Below, piece by piece: positions 24,865 through 34,644 of a stretch of DNA of 64,000 bases (positions are counted from its first letter, which is position 1; every line of letters starts with the position of its first letter). The stretch spans positions 62,001-126,000 of the forward strand of contig NZ_KB895377.1 of assembly GCF_000374825.1 (NCBI RefSeq), written 5' to 3'. Under the pieces are notes generated by a model. The model saw only the letters and a list, made by a program, of their open reading frames with translations, had not been told where the DNA came from and searched no databases. The stretch comes from Paenibacillus sanguinis 2301083 = DSM 16941 (GTDB taxonomy: Bacteria; Bacillota; Bacilli; Paenibacillales; Paenibacillaceae). The translations under genes and the position numbers were made by a program.

Positions 24865-25425
24865 GTTTCCCCTCTCGCTATGACAGTTAAAGTTGACGAA
24901 TTGTTTATAGTATAGTGAGTAAAACCTGACATCGGCAATTATTTACGTTGAAGTCAACAAGCTTTTATGCAAGTTCGCTATGAAGCGATAAAGCATTGAA
25001 ATCCTTCGGCAAGATACCGAAAAGGCCTGATATAACAAGCTTTATTTGTATAGTAGATTAAACCATGAGCCAATAGACTTAAGGTATAAAAATAAAATGT
25101 TATAAGTAAAAATTCATATTTATCTTTTTGTTTATGTTAGGATACATAACGCAATTAAGCTTTTTTGAGTAAAAACTATTTATGAACCTTCAAAATTTAG
25201 TGTTAATCTTAAATTTTAAAAATGTTATGTTATTTTATTTGACATTCATTCAAAAAATAAGGTTGACACTCTGTTAGATACGGATGTATAACTATAAAAA
25301 AGCATTGCTGTGTTAATACGCTAAAGAGGGGGTTAGAAGGGAGAAGGCGAGGTTTACAAATTGTCATATTTTATAAGAACTAACAGAATGTTGAGTCAGA
25401 TAACAATGCTTAAGGGGGACAAACA
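24865..25425. other. AT-rich 561-bp intergenic region ahead of the opp operon
   Basis: No gene is visible. The stretch is very AT-rich compared with its neighbours. It holds the opp promoter (25263-25292) and a leader of about 130 bases in which AAGCATTG (25300-25307) and CAATGCTT (25404-25411) can pair just ahead of the oppA ribosome site. The part from 24865 to 25240 shows only AT-rich sequence with no structure I can name. Confidence 0.7.
25263..25292 (+). promoter_or_regulatory. Probable sigma-A promoter of the opp operon
   Basis: A perfect TTGACA (25263-25268) and TATAAC (25287-25292) are spaced by 18 bases. A second TTGACA-like box (TTTGACAT, about 25240) has no matching -10. Confidence 0.65.
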
Positions 25426-27081
25426 GTGAAAAAGGGCAGGGGACTACTCATTAGCTTTATTTTAATCACTGCTTTATTGGGAGGCTGCACTACGGCAAAT
25501 TCGTCAAACAACGCGGCACAGCCAGGCGGGGAGCCTGGCAATCAGGTGGAGACAGGCTCCAAAAATTTGACTTATTCCAAAAACGCGGAGCCGGGAAGTC
25601 TGGACAGCAATAAAAGCTCCGATGATTTAGGCAATGAGATCTTGTTTCATATTAGCGAAGGCCTGGTGCGCAGCTATAATAATGAAACGGTACCTGGCAT
25701 TGCGGAAAAGTGGAAAATTTCCGAGGATGGGAAGACCTACACATTCAAGCTGAGAGAATCGGTGTGGTCCGACGGCGTACCACTAACGGCTAAGGATTTC
25801 GAGTATTCGTTCAAACGATTCCTTGATCCCGCCACAGGCGCCTCCTTCGTCGAAACTATGTATCCAGTGGTCAATGCCAAGGCCTACAACACGGGAGAGC
25901 TTGCCGACGCCTCACAGGTCGGGATCAAGGCGCTCGATGATCTGACACTGGAAATCAAGCTGGAGTATCCTGTGCCTTACTTCCTGGTGACACTTGGCTC
26001 TAACGCTTATTTTTACCCGGTAAGACAGGATGTCGTTGAGAAGCATGGTGCTGCTTATGCATCCGATGAGACCAAGCTGGTTACGAACGGGCCATTCACG
26101 CTGGCGAAATGGAGTCATGAGGCCGAAATTCGTCTGGTGAAGAACGAAAGCTACTGGAACAAAGACGCCATTAAGCTGGACAGCATTACCCAACTGATCG
26201 TACCGGACAGTAATACAGCCGCCAATATGTATGATATGGGCGAGCTTGACTATCTTGGCGATATCCCGGCTGCCCTGATCTCGACATATCCGGAGGCCAA
26301 GGGCGAGCTGGCGGGCGGCATTCAAATGCTGCAGTTCAACATGGACGGAGCGACCCCTGAAACCAAGGCGGTCATGTCGAATGCCAATTTCCGCAAAGCA
26401 CTCAGCTATGCGTTGAATCGCAAAAATATTGCCGCTGCGGTAGCTCCTCCGGGAACGCAACCGGCCAATCGCTTCATTTTGCCAAGCTTTACCGATTTTG
26501 TAAAAAATCATCCGTATGAAGCTGTCCCGGTCGAGGGAGATGAGGCGAAGGCGAAGGCGTATTTGCAGAAGGCGCTTGAAGAGCTTAATACGACGGTAGA
26601 TAAGCTGCCCGCCATCAAATACGTAGGGATGGAAGGCAAGAACAAGGTATATGCAGAAGCGCTTCAGGATGCCTGGCTGAAGGTGCTGGGCCTGAATAAT
26701 ATTGAAATTCAGATTTTGCCGATTCCTCAGGCTATTGAAGCGACCATGAACCGGGAGTATGACATCTATATCCAGAGCCTGAGCGCTTCGCGCGATGTCT
26801 CCGAGGTGATGGAGTACTGGCTGGGTGACGGCAGTGTGAACTGGACCGGCTGGAATGATCCGAAGTATGAAGAGCTGTTCAATCAGGCCTCAAATCTTCT
26901 TTTGCCTGACGAACGGGACGCGGCATTTTTTGAGCTTGAACAATATTTAAGCGAGAACGGGCCGCTTGAGCCGTTTATGTATCCTGGTGTGAGCTACCTG
27001 GTTAAGGACTATGTGACCGGGGTAGTCAAGTCGCCGCTAGGCGCGCCAAATCAGTTGATTTACGCTGATATCTCCAAATAG
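25426..27081 (+). CDS. oppA: Oligopeptide ABC transporter, substrate-binding lipoprotein
   Basis: The extracytoplasmic peptide receptor of the importer that follows. A lipoprotein signal peptide ends at ALLGGC with the lipidated Cys21, then a Ser/Asn/Gly-rich linker. The family-5 solute-binding fold shows in the segment from GNEILFHISEGLVR through PGIAEKWKISEDGKTYTFKLRE to WSDGVPLTAKDFEYSFKRFLDP. The start is GTG, eight bases after AAGGGGG. It has its own promoter and a structured leader. The size of 551 residues fits OppA/DppE. The peptide specificity cannot be read, but the downstream genes suggest an unusual peptide. Confidence 0.92.
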   Translation: MKKGRGLLISFILITALLGGCTTANSSNNAAQPGGEPGNQVETGSKNLTYSKNAEPGSLDSNKSSDDLGNEILFHISEGLVRSYNNETVPGIAEKWKISEDGKTYTFKLRESVWSDGVPLTAKDFEYSFKRFLDPATGASFVETMYPVVNAKAYNTGELADASQVGIKALDDLTLEIKLEYPVPYFLVTLGSNAYFYPVRQDVVEKHGAAYASDETKLVTNGPFTLAKWSHEAEIRLVKNESYWNKDAIKLDSITQLIVPDSNTAANMYDMGELDYLGDIPAALISTYPEAKGELAGGIQMLQFNMDGATPETKAVMSNANFRKALSYALNRKNIAAAVAPPGTQPANRFILPSFTDFVKNHPYEAVPVEGDEAKAKAYLQKALEELNTTVDKLPAIKYVGMEGKNKVYAEALQDAWLKVLGLNNIEIQILPIPQAIEATMNREYDIYIQSLSASRDVSEVMEYWLGDGSVNWTGWNDPKYEELFNQASNLLLPDERDAAFFELEQYLSENGPLEPFMYPGVSYLVKDYVTGVVKSPLGAPNQLIYADISK

Positions 27082-27235
27082 ATTCCAAAATAGCATGGTT
27101 TGGCTGAGGTCTTTGCCTGTTCTGGAGGGACCAAGGCCGTTCTTTTTATAGCTGCTAACTTCTATAAGAAGAGTTGCCTTTTCTCAACAGGGCTTTATGG
27201 AAGCCCGTACTTTATAAATCATGGAGGCGACTGGT

Positions 27236-28156
27236 TTGACGAGGTATATCATCAGACGTTTGTTTATCTCACTGCTTACGATCTGGATGCTGGCCACAGT
27301 TTCATTCTTTTTACTGCGATCGTTGCCCGGCAATCCATTCCAGACCGAAACATTGCTTTCTGCCGAAGTTCAGGAGCGAATGATGTCCTATTACGGGCTC
27401 GATAAGCCGCTTTACGAGCAGTATTTCAAGTACATGGGCAACCTGCTGCAAGGCGATATGGGCTACTCGCTGAAATACACGAACCGATCGGTAAACAGTA
27501 TCATCGCCCAGTCCTTCCCGATCTCTGCGGAGCTTGGCCTGCGGGCACTGGCGCTGGCTGTGCCGCTGGGACTCCTGCTGGGGGTCATTGCTGCCCGGCG
27601 GAGGGGGAAAGCGGCGGACTACTTATGCGTGCTTATTGCAGTCATCGGTATTTCAGTGCCCAGCTTTATTGCGGGTACACTGCTGCAATACTTTTTCAGT
27701 GTCAAGCTGGGCCTCTTCCCGGTGGCGCAGTGGAAGAGCTTGCGGCATACGGTGTTGCCTTCGCTGGCAATGGGTCTGTCCCTGCTGGCTACCCTAACCC
27801 GGTTGATGCGGGCGAGCATGCTGGAGGTGACAACCCAGGACTATATCAAGACAGCCAAAGCTAAGGGGCTGGGAAGCTTCAAAATCACCTGGAGCCATCA
27901 GCTGCGCAATGCCATGCTGCCGATTGTTACGGTGCTGGGACCGCTGGTTGCGAGCGTGCTTATGGGCACCTTTGTCATTGAGCAGATCTTTGCGATTCCC
28001 GGCCTTGGCATGCACTTCGTTCAATCCGTCCAATCGCTTGACTACACGATGGCGCTGGGGCTGACCATCTTCTTCGGCGCTTTTCTGGTTGCAGCAAATT
28101 TCATTGTTGATATTGCTTACGGATTCATAGATCCCCGAATCCGGGTTGCTGATTAA
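27236..28156 (+). CDS. oppB: Peptide ABC transporter permease OppB
   Basis: Inner-membrane permease of 306 residues, with six predicted helices. It opens with TRYIIRRLFISLLTIWMLATVSFFLLRSLPGNPF, the typical OppB/DppB start, and has the cytoplasmic EAA loop around MRASMLEVTTQDYIKTAKAKGLG. The TTG at 27236 is chosen because GGAGG lies eight bases upstream; an ATG at 27221 precedes that site. A 154-base gap to oppA contains a small hairpin (GGGCTT/AAGCCC near 27189) that may lower read-through and keep the receptor in excess. Confidence 0.9.
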   Translation: MTRYIIRRLFISLLTIWMLATVSFFLLRSLPGNPFQTETLLSAEVQERMMSYYGLDKPLYEQYFKYMGNLLQGDMGYSLKYTNRSVNSIIAQSFPISAELGLRALALAVPLGLLLGVIAARRRGKAADYLCVLIAVIGISVPSFIAGTLLQYFFSVKLGLFPVAQWKSLRHTVLPSLAMGLSLLATLTRLMRASMLEVTTQDYIKTAKAKGLGSFKITWSHQLRNAMLPIVTVLGPLVASVLMGTFVIEQIFAIPGLGMHFVQSVQSLDYTMALGLTIFFGAFLVAANFIVDIAYGFIDPRIRVAD

Positions 28157-28167
28157 GGAGGCTGACC

Positions 28168-29100
28168 ATGAACCGAGACCTAAATGTAAAGCAGCCCCTG
28201 GCGCCCTTTGAGTTCACCAAGCCGGGGGAACAATCGGTACAGCAGCTTGTGCGGCCAAGCCTGTCCTTTTGGCAGGATGCTTCCTACCGGCTGTTCAAAA
28301 ACAAAATAGCGATGGCGGGATTTGGCCTTATTATACTGATGGTGCTGTTATCGATCATCGGCCCGATGCTGACTCCTTATAGCTATAATGATACCGATTT
28401 AACTCAGATTAACGGGCCGATGAGTGCGGAGCACTGGTTTGGCACAGATACGCTGGGGCGCGACCTGTGGGCAAGAGTCTGGACAGGGGCCAGGGTATCG
28501 CTGATTGTCGGTGTGATCGGAGCGATTGTTCCCAGCCTGATCGGCGTTGTCATCGGCGGGATTTCCGGCTATTTTGGCGGCAAGCTCGATATGCTGATCA
28601 TGCGCTTCATCGATATTTGCATTTGTGTTCCGCAATTGATCTATGTCATTTTGATTATGATTTATTTTGGCTCCGGACCAGGGCCGATTATCGCCGCCTT
28701 TGCGATTACCGGCTGGATGGGCTCGGCCCGCAATATTCGCGGGCTGGTGCTGCAGCTCAAGGAGCAGGAATTCGTGCTGGCTGCCAAGACGCTTGGCGCC
28801 ACGCCTGCCCGGCTGATCGCCAAGCATCTGATACCCAACACATTGGGAATTATTATTGTTGGCATTACGACTGCGGTCCCTGCTGCGATTTTCTATGAAG
28901 CCTATCTCAGCTTTATCGGCATTGGCATCAAGCCGCCAATGTCCAGCTGGGGACAATTGGTGAACGATGGGATCAAGGTGTTTCGCGTATTCCCTTCCCA
29001 ACTGTTCATCCCTTCCATTTTTATCTGTTTGACCATGCTGTCGTTTAATTTGTTCGGAGACGGTCTGAGAGATGCCTTCGATCCGAAATTGCGGCGTTAG
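28168..29100 (+). CDS. oppC: Peptide ABC transporter permease OppC
   Basis: The second permease, 310 residues. A hydrophilic N-terminal tail of about 45 residues precedes the first helix, as in OppC/DppC; GTDTLGRDLWARVWTGARVSL is the conserved periplasmic-side motif and EFVLAAKTLGATPARLIAKHLIPN is the ATPase-docking loop. It starts 11 bases after oppB with GGAGG, and is followed by oppD after 14 bases. Confidence 0.92.
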   Translation: MNRDLNVKQPLAPFEFTKPGEQSVQQLVRPSLSFWQDASYRLFKNKIAMAGFGLIILMVLLSIIGPMLTPYSYNDTDLTQINGPMSAEHWFGTDTLGRDLWARVWTGARVSLIVGVIGAIVPSLIGVVIGGISGYFGGKLDMLIMRFIDICICVPQLIYVILIMIYFGSGPGPIIAAFAITGWMGSARNIRGLVLQLKEQEFVLAAKTLGATPARLIAKHLIPNTLGIIIVGITTAVPAAIFYEAYLSFIGIGIKPPMSSWGQLVNDGIKVFRVFPSQLFIPSIFICLTMLSFNLFGDGLRDAFDPKLRR

Positions 29101-29114
29101 GAGGAGAGAGAAGC

Positions 29115-30209
29115 GTGGAACCGAGATTGGAACCGATATTGGAAGTGAACAACCTGACGGTCTCCTTTGACACTTATGCTGGCGAGGTACAGGCTGTGCG
29201 CGGGGTTTCCTTCTATTTAAATAAAGGAGAGACCCTGGCGGTGGTGGGGGAATCCGGCTCAGGCAAGAGTGTGACTGTACAGACGATTCTTGGCTTGATT
29301 CCAACGCCCCCTTCACGGCTGAAGGAAGGGCAGATTGTCTATGATGGCCAGGATTTGACCCGCTTGTCGGACAAGAAAATGGAGCGGATTCGCGGGAAGG
29401 AAATCTCGATGATCTTCCAGGACCCGATGTCTTCTTTAAATCCGACGATGCGGGTGGGGCAGCAGATTATGGAGGGCATCCGCAAGCATGAGGGGCTGAA
29501 GGCGGGTGCAGCGCGGCAGCGAGCGGCAGAGATGTTAAGGATGGTAGGAATTCCTGATCCTGAGATGAATATGGAGCGGTATCCACATCAATTCAGCGGC
29601 GGAATGCGGCAGCGCGTAATGATTGCCATTGCGCTGGCCTGTAATTCCAAAATTCTGCTGGCCGATGAGCCGACGACGGCGCTGGACGTAACGATGCAAG
29701 CCCAGATTTTGCAATTGATGAATGAGTTGAAGGAGAAGCTGGACACGGCTATCGTGCTGATTACTCATGACCTTGGCGTGGTGGCGCAGATGGCGGATCG
29801 GATTGCGGTGATGTATGCCGGAAAAATTGTAGAAACAGGCCGGGCTGAAGACATTTTTTACCGCTCCCGGCATCCGTATACCTGGGGGCTGCTGGAATCG
29901 ATTCCCGATCTGGGCAAACGCACCGGCAAGCGGCTGGATGCCATCCCCGGCTCGCCGCCGGATCTGTTCTCGCCGCCGACAGGCTGCGCCTTTGCGGCCA
30001 GATGCAAATATTGCATGAACATTTGCTTGACGGAGGACCCGGCGCTGACGACTGTAAATGAAGCGGGCGAGGATCGCGATGCGGCCGACGCATCTGTTCC
30101 GCAACAGGCAGCCTGCTGGCTGCTGGACCCCAAGGCGCCGAAGGTGACCGGGCCGCGGATTCAGACTCGTGCACGCTCGAAGGGAGGCAGCGCTGATGTC
30201 AGAGCCTAA
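29115..30209 (+). CDS. oppD: Peptide ABC transporter ATPase OppD
   Basis: The first ATP-binding subunit, 364 residues. Walker A is GESGSGKSV, the Q-loop FQDPMSSLNPTM, the signature FSGGMRQRV and Walker B ILLADEPTTALD. The C-terminal Opp_C region carries Cys residues (CAFAARCKYCMNIC and a further Cys) that bind a 4Fe-4S cluster in OppD/DppD proteins. The start is GTG after AGGAGGAG. Its last 14 bases overlap oppF. Confidence 0.93.
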   Translation: MEPRLEPILEVNNLTVSFDTYAGEVQAVRGVSFYLNKGETLAVVGESGSGKSVTVQTILGLIPTPPSRLKEGQIVYDGQDLTRLSDKKMERIRGKEISMIFQDPMSSLNPTMRVGQQIMEGIRKHEGLKAGAARQRAAEMLRMVGIPDPEMNMERYPHQFSGGMRQRVMIAIALACNSKILLADEPTTALDVTMQAQILQLMNELKEKLDTAIVLITHDLGVVAQMADRIAVMYAGKIVETGRAEDIFYRSRHPYTWGLLESIPDLGKRTGKRLDAIPGSPPDLFSPPTGCAFAARCKYCMNICLTEDPALTTVNEAGEDRDAADASVPQQAACWLLDPKAPKVTGPRIQTRARSKGGSADVRA

Positions 30210-31182
30210 TTTGCTGGTGGTGCGTGATTTGGAGAAGTATTTTCGCACTGGAGACAACGTGGTGAAGGCGATCGACAAGGTGAGCTTTGAAATTGCCCGA
30301 GGCAAAACGCTTGGCCTGGTGGGAGAGTCGGGCTGCGGAAAGACCACGATTGGCCGCACGGTCGTGCGTTTGCATCAGGCAGATGGGGGACAGGTGTTGT
30401 TCCGCGGAGCTGATGTGCATCAGGTGGATAAGAAGCAAGCGCGTCAACTGACCAAGAAGATTCAAATGATTTTTCAGGACCCCTATTCCTCGCTGAACCC
30501 GCGGATGACCGTAGGGGACATTATCGGCGAAGGGCTGGATATTCATAAGCTGTATACCGGGAAAAAGGAGCGTTACAAGCGAATCTGCGAGCTGCTGGAG
30601 CTGGTGGGTCTTAATCAGGAGCATGCCGGCCGATTCCCGCATGAATTCTCGGGAGGGCAGCGGCAGCGTGTAGGGATTGCCCGCGCGCTGGCCGTTGAGC
30701 CCGAGTTTATTGTTTGCGATGAAGCGATATCGGCACTGGATGTTTCCATTCAGGCCCAAATTATTAATTTATTGATGGATTTGCAGGAGCAGCTGGGCCT
30801 GACCTATTTGTTCATCGCTCATGATTTAAGCATGGTACGGCACATTTCTGATGATATCGCTGTGATGTATCTGGGCAATCTGCTGGAAAAGGCGGAGACG
30901 GATGAACTGTATACAAGACCGCTGCATCCTTACACCATGGGCTTGCTTGAAGCGGTACCAACACCGGACCCTCTGTATGAAAGGGAACGGGAGAAGGTGC
31001 TGCTTGGCGGCGATGTGAAGCAATATCTTGGAGAGCGCAAGGGCTGCTGCTTTGCTTCCCGCTGCCGTTATGCCAATGAGCAGTGCCGCGAGCACAGACC
31101 GGAGCTGCAAGAGATCAATCCAGGGCATTTTGTTGCCTGCCACCGGGCCTTGGAGTGGGCCGGGAAGGCGGAAAGGGGCTGA
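30196..31182 (+). CDS. oppF: Peptide ABC transporter ATPase OppF
   Basis: The second ATP-binding subunit, 328 residues. Walker A is GESGCGKTT, signature FSGGQRQRVGIARAL and Walker B FIVCDEAISALD, all of the OppF/DppF type. The C-terminal Cys motif (CCFASRCRYANEQC) matches that of OppD. The ATG at 30196 follows GGGAGG and overlaps the oppD end; a further upstream ATG at 30169 has no such site. The next gene starts 10 bases after its stop. Confidence 0.92.
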   Translation: MSEPNLLVVRDLEKYFRTGDNVVKAIDKVSFEIARGKTLGLVGESGCGKTTIGRTVVRLHQADGGQVLFRGADVHQVDKKQARQLTKKIQMIFQDPYSSLNPRMTVGDIIGEGLDIHKLYTGKKERYKRICELLELVGLNQEHAGRFPHEFSGGQRQRVGIARALAVEPEFIVCDEAISALDVSIQAQIINLLMDLQEQLGLTYLFIAHDLSMVRHISDDIAVMYLGNLLEKAETDELYTRPLHPYTMGLLEAVPTPDPLYEREREKVLLGGDVKQYLGERKGCCFASRCRYANEQCREHRPELQEINPGHFVACHRALEWAGKAERG

Positions 31183-31192
31183 ACGGAGCAAG

Positions 31193-32572
31193 ATGATAAG
31201 TAAAACGTTGATGGAAGATATATTAGGTACGGCGCTTTCGACGGGGGGCGACTATGCTGAGGTATTTGTAGAGGATACCCTTCGTCATTCGCTGATTCTG
31301 TCCGGCGGCCAGTTTGATTCGATTTTGTCAGGCAATGATTTCGGCGCTTCTGTACGGATTCTGCGAGGCACACAAAGCGTGTACGCCTATACCAATGATG
31401 TTTCGCGCGAATCGATGCTGGAGCTGGCCAGACGGGCGGCCAAGGTGCTGGGAGAGATCGGCCGCAATGAAGAGATTTCATTGACGGAACGCTACATTGC
31501 CAATTACAGCCCTACCCTGCTGGTACCCTCCTCGGTTCCCAACAGGGACAAAGGGGAACTGGTCAGACGGGCCTACAGCTCGGCCAGACAATATCATAAT
31601 TCGGTTGTTCAGGCGATTGTTTCTTATAAGGATTGCGATCAGAAGCTTACGCTGGCCACAAGTGATGGCGTGTATCTGAATGATCGGCGGATTTATACGA
31701 CGCTTGGCGTTCGCTCGATCGCCAGCCGCGGCGGGGAGAATGAAGTATGCAACAAGCGGTATGATGTGCAGGGCGGTCTGGAAATGTTTGACACCTGGTC
31801 GCCGGAATTGATCGGCGAGCAGGCGAGTCAGGTTGCCGTGATGAAGCTGGATGCCGTACCTAGTCCGGTGGGCGAGCTGCCTGTGGTGCTGTCCAGAGGC
31901 CATGGCGGTATTTTCCTGCATGAGGCCTGTGGACACTCGCTGGAATCCAGCTCAGTCGCCGGAGGGGGCTCGGTGTTCTCCGGGAAGCTTGGTCAGCGCA
32001 TTGCGACGGACAAGATTACAGTGTTTGACGATGGCACCATGCCCGGGGCCTGGGGTTCGATTAATGTGGATGACGAGGGGCTGCCGGCCCAGAAGAACCT
32101 GCTGATCGAGAACGGCATTTTGAAGGGGTATATGATCGACCGGCTGGGTGCGCGCAAGATGGGGATGAAGCCAACAGGCAGCGGACGCAAGGAGTCCTAT
32201 CGTTTTGCCCCGACCTCGCGCATGACCAATACCTACATTGTAGCGGGCGAGGATGAAGAGCAGGATATTATCGCAAGTGTGGACTACGGGGTATTCGCCA
32301 AGGAGATGGGGGGAGGAACTGCCAATCCTCAGACGAGCTCCTTCAACTTTAATGTTCAGGAGGCGTACCTGATCGAGAAGGGCAAAATCACTTCGCCAAT
32401 CAAAGGGGCGACACTGATGGGCATGGGGGTTGAGGCCATGATGAACATCGAGATGGTTGGCAATAAGCTGGATTTTGACGGCGGCTTTTGCGGCGCGTCC
32501 AGCGGGAGCTTGCCTGTATCTAACGGACAGCCGATGATTAAAATTTCCAAGCTTGTGGTAGGCGGCAAGTGA
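31193..32572 (+). CDS. tldD: TldD-type metalloprotease subunit
   Basis: The zinc-containing, catalytic half of the TldD/TldE heterodimer, which degrades unfolded or modified peptides and in Escherichia coli trims microcin B17 and the antitoxin CcdA. The zinc motif HEACGH (His243, Glu244, His248) fits HExxxH of the family, with the typical neighbours GGIFLHE and TANPQTSSFNFNVQEAY. Length 459 is normal. The ATG at 31193 is used, close behind GGAG; the longer open frame inside oppF is not. It is followed by tldE, so the functional pair is complete. TldD in an opp operon is unusual. Confidence 0.9.
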   Translation: MISKTLMEDILGTALSTGGDYAEVFVEDTLRHSLILSGGQFDSILSGNDFGASVRILRGTQSVYAYTNDVSRESMLELARRAAKVLGEIGRNEEISLTERYIANYSPTLLVPSSVPNRDKGELVRRAYSSARQYHNSVVQAIVSYKDCDQKLTLATSDGVYLNDRRIYTTLGVRSIASRGGENEVCNKRYDVQGGLEMFDTWSPELIGEQASQVAVMKLDAVPSPVGELPVVLSRGHGGIFLHEACGHSLESSSVAGGGSVFSGKLGQRIATDKITVFDDGTMPGAWGSINVDDEGLPAQKNLLIENGILKGYMIDRLGARKMGMKPTGSGRKESYRFAPTSRMTNTYIVAGEDEEQDIIASVDYGVFAKEMGGGTANPQTSSFNFNVQEAYLIEKGKITSPIKGATLMGMGVEAMMNIEMVGNKLDFDGGFCGASSGSLPVSNGQPMIKISKLVVGGK

Positions 32573-32610
32573 GCTTGAGCCGATCCCGGATGGAAGAGGA
32601 GGTTGATAGT

Positions 32611-33972
32611 ATGGATTTTGAAGCATTCAAGGAGGTTGTATTCGCCAAGGCCAAGGAATACGGCTTTGATCAGACAGAGCTATATTATGCAGAGGGCTCG
32701 GGCATCCAGCTCTCGCTGCCTCAGGGAGAGCAGTACAATATCAAGCGGGGCGTTTCGTTCCGCGGCTCGATTGAAGGAGGCACAGCCTCCGCGTATGCCG
32801 AGCAGCTCTCGGAGGAATCCGCTCATTTTCTCATCGAAACGGTTGCAGAGAATGTAAAGCTTACTGGCGGAGGGGGCCAGGCGTATTTCCACGATGGCTC
32901 GGGGACGTATCCAGAGCTGCCTTCTGCCGATGCCGAGCTGGAGGACCCCGTCAAGGTGGCTGCCTTGCGCGATCAGGTATGGCGGGAAATCGAGGCCTGC
33001 GGCAATTTGTCCAAGACCAAGGGGGTTGTCCATGCCGAGAGCCGGGTGATCCGGATGGTCAACAACCTGGGGCTCGACGTTTCTTGTAAATCAAATACGA
33101 TCTATTGCATCCTCTACCTGGTAGCGGAGCAGAACGGGACGCTTAAGAATTCGCTATTGTATCGCGGCGGGACTTGTCTGGCGGATATTGATCCACGCGA
33201 CCTGGTGCAGTCCGGACACCGCAAAGCAAACGGCTATTTTGGCGCTGAGCAGGTCGAGAGCGGAACGTATAACATTGTATTCCCCAATGACACAGCCAGC
33301 CTGCTGGTGCAGGGATTTTCCGTATTTTTCTCCGCCCAGTCGGTGCTGAGCGGAACCTCCCGCTTGCAGGGCAAGCTGGGCGAGCAGGTTGCGGGCTCTG
33401 CGATCACCCTTGTGGATGATCCGTTAGATCCGCGCGGCGTATTCTGTCGGCCGTTTGATGCCGAGGGGCAGCCTTCCGCGGCTCGCACGCTGGTGGAGAA
33501 CGGGGTGCTGAAATCGGTTCTGCACAATACCCGAACCGCGGAGCAGTTTGGCGATGCTATGCCTGGCAGTTATCATCGGCTGGATTACAATTATTCACCC
33601 GCTATTTATCCATCCAATTTCTATGTTGCTCCCGGAGAGAAAAGTCTGGAGCAATTGATTGAGGAATTGGGCGACGGGCTTTATGTAACCGATGTAACGG
33701 CGTATTTTCACGGGGCAGGTATTAATGCGGCCTCTGGCGAATATTCCATTCCAGCTACAGGCTACGTAGTGAAGAACGGCAAGATTGACCGTCCCTTCGA
33801 CGGGATTACGATTGCTGGCAGCCTGTATGATTTTATGAAAAATCTATCGGATATCGGCAGTGATTTGCTGTTTGGTCTGCCGACGAGCTTCCGTCCGGGC
33901 GCGCCGATGGCCCACGGATGCTACGGCGCTCCTTCCCTTCGCGTGGACGGGATCACGGTGTCCGGTAAATAA
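32611..33972 (+). CDS. TldE/PmbA-type protease subunit
   Basis: The non-catalytic partner of TldD, 453 residues. It has the same fold but lacks the HExxxH zinc motif at the equivalent place. The C-terminal stretch INAASGEYSIPATGYVVKNGKI is characteristic of PmbA/TldE. The ATG at 32611 follows GAGGAGG by eight bases; a GTG at 32569 overlapping tldD is less likely. The pair would form a cavity open only to short unfolded peptides. Confidence 0.88.
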   Translation: MDFEAFKEVVFAKAKEYGFDQTELYYAEGSGIQLSLPQGEQYNIKRGVSFRGSIEGGTASAYAEQLSEESAHFLIETVAENVKLTGGGGQAYFHDGSGTYPELPSADAELEDPVKVAALRDQVWREIEACGNLSKTKGVVHAESRVIRMVNNLGLDVSCKSNTIYCILYLVAEQNGTLKNSLLYRGGTCLADIDPRDLVQSGHRKANGYFGAEQVESGTYNIVFPNDTASLLVQGFSVFFSAQSVLSGTSRLQGKLGEQVAGSAITLVDDPLDPRGVFCRPFDAEGQPSAARTLVENGVLKSVLHNTRTAEQFGDAMPGSYHRLDYNYSPAIYPSNFYVAPGEKSLEQLIEELGDGLYVTDVTAYFHGAGINAASGEYSIPATGYVVKNGKIDRPFDGITIAGSLYDFMKNLSDIGSDLLFGLPTSFRPGAPMAHGCYGAPSLRVDGITVSGK

Positions 33973-33993
33973 ATCTGAACAGGGGTTGTTGCT

Positions 33994-34644
33994 GTGAATA
34001 AAGAACAAGCTTTTGATTTCCTGAATCGGCTGGCCAAGGGCATTGCCCTGACCTTCGGCAAATCCTGTGAAACTCTGATCCATGACATGAGTGTGAAGGG
34101 CCACCCCATTCTGGCTATCTATAACGGACATGTTACCGGCCGCGAGCCTGGCTCTATTGTCGATGTGCTAGGCTCTACCAAGGATTTGGATGAACTGGTT
34201 TCCGGGGTGGATTTTGTGAACCATCTGGCTGTAACACCGGAGGGTCGGCAAATCAAGAGCTCTACCTTTCAGATGTTCGGAGAAGGCTATCGGTTGGCGT
34301 TAGGCATTAATTTTGATTTTACGGAACTGGTTGGCGCCAACCAGTTGCTGCTGGGGCTGATGAATGTGGGGGGAGACCTGCAGAGCGCGATCTGGCAGGC
34401 CGGAGAAGGCATGCTTAGCGAAATATTCGAGGAAGCGCTGAAAATTGTCGGCAAGCCGATCGCTGATATGAACAAGAAGGATCGGCTCAAGCTGATCAAA
34501 TTACTCAAGGACAAGCATGTGTTCGATATTCAGAAGTCCGTCCCTTTTGTTTCGGAGAAGCTGAGCGTCTCGCGATTTACTGTATATAATTACTTGAATG
34601 AGCTGGATAAGCAAGAGCAGGAGGATCATATCGATGGAGATTGA
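33994..34644 (+). CDS. YheO/DauR-type transcriptional regulator
   Basis: A 216-residue DNA-binding protein. The first 120 residues form the YheO-type PAS-like sensor domain (GKSCETLIHDMSVKGHPILAIYNGHVTGREPGS), and the last 60 hold a helix-turn-helix (KHVFDIQKSVPFVSEKLSVSRFTVYNYLNEL). DauR, a named member, controls D-arginine catabolism; others govern amino acid or sulfur metabolism. The start is GTG, behind a weak AGGGG site. It lies in the middle of the operon, so it probably controls the operon itself in response to a product. Its end overlaps ridA by 11 bases. Confidence 0.85.
   Translation: MNKEQAFDFLNRLAKGIALTFGKSCETLIHDMSVKGHPILAIYNGHVTGREPGSIVDVLGSTKDLDELVSGVDFVNHLAVTPEGRQIKSSTFQMFGEGYRLALGINFDFTELVGANQLLLGLMNVGGDLQSAIWQAGEGMLSEIFEEALKIVGKPIADMNKKDRLKLIKLLKDKHVFDIQKSVPFVSEKLSVSRFTVYNYLNELDKQEQEDHIDGD

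Noticed and set aside
27100-27405. 101-codon open frame at the oppA-oppB junction
   Set aside because: It overlaps oppB in another frame and shows no family features.
31028-31192. N-terminal extension of TldD inside oppF
   Set aside because: It is in another frame within OppF, and the ATG at 31193 has its own ribosome site and the normal family length.
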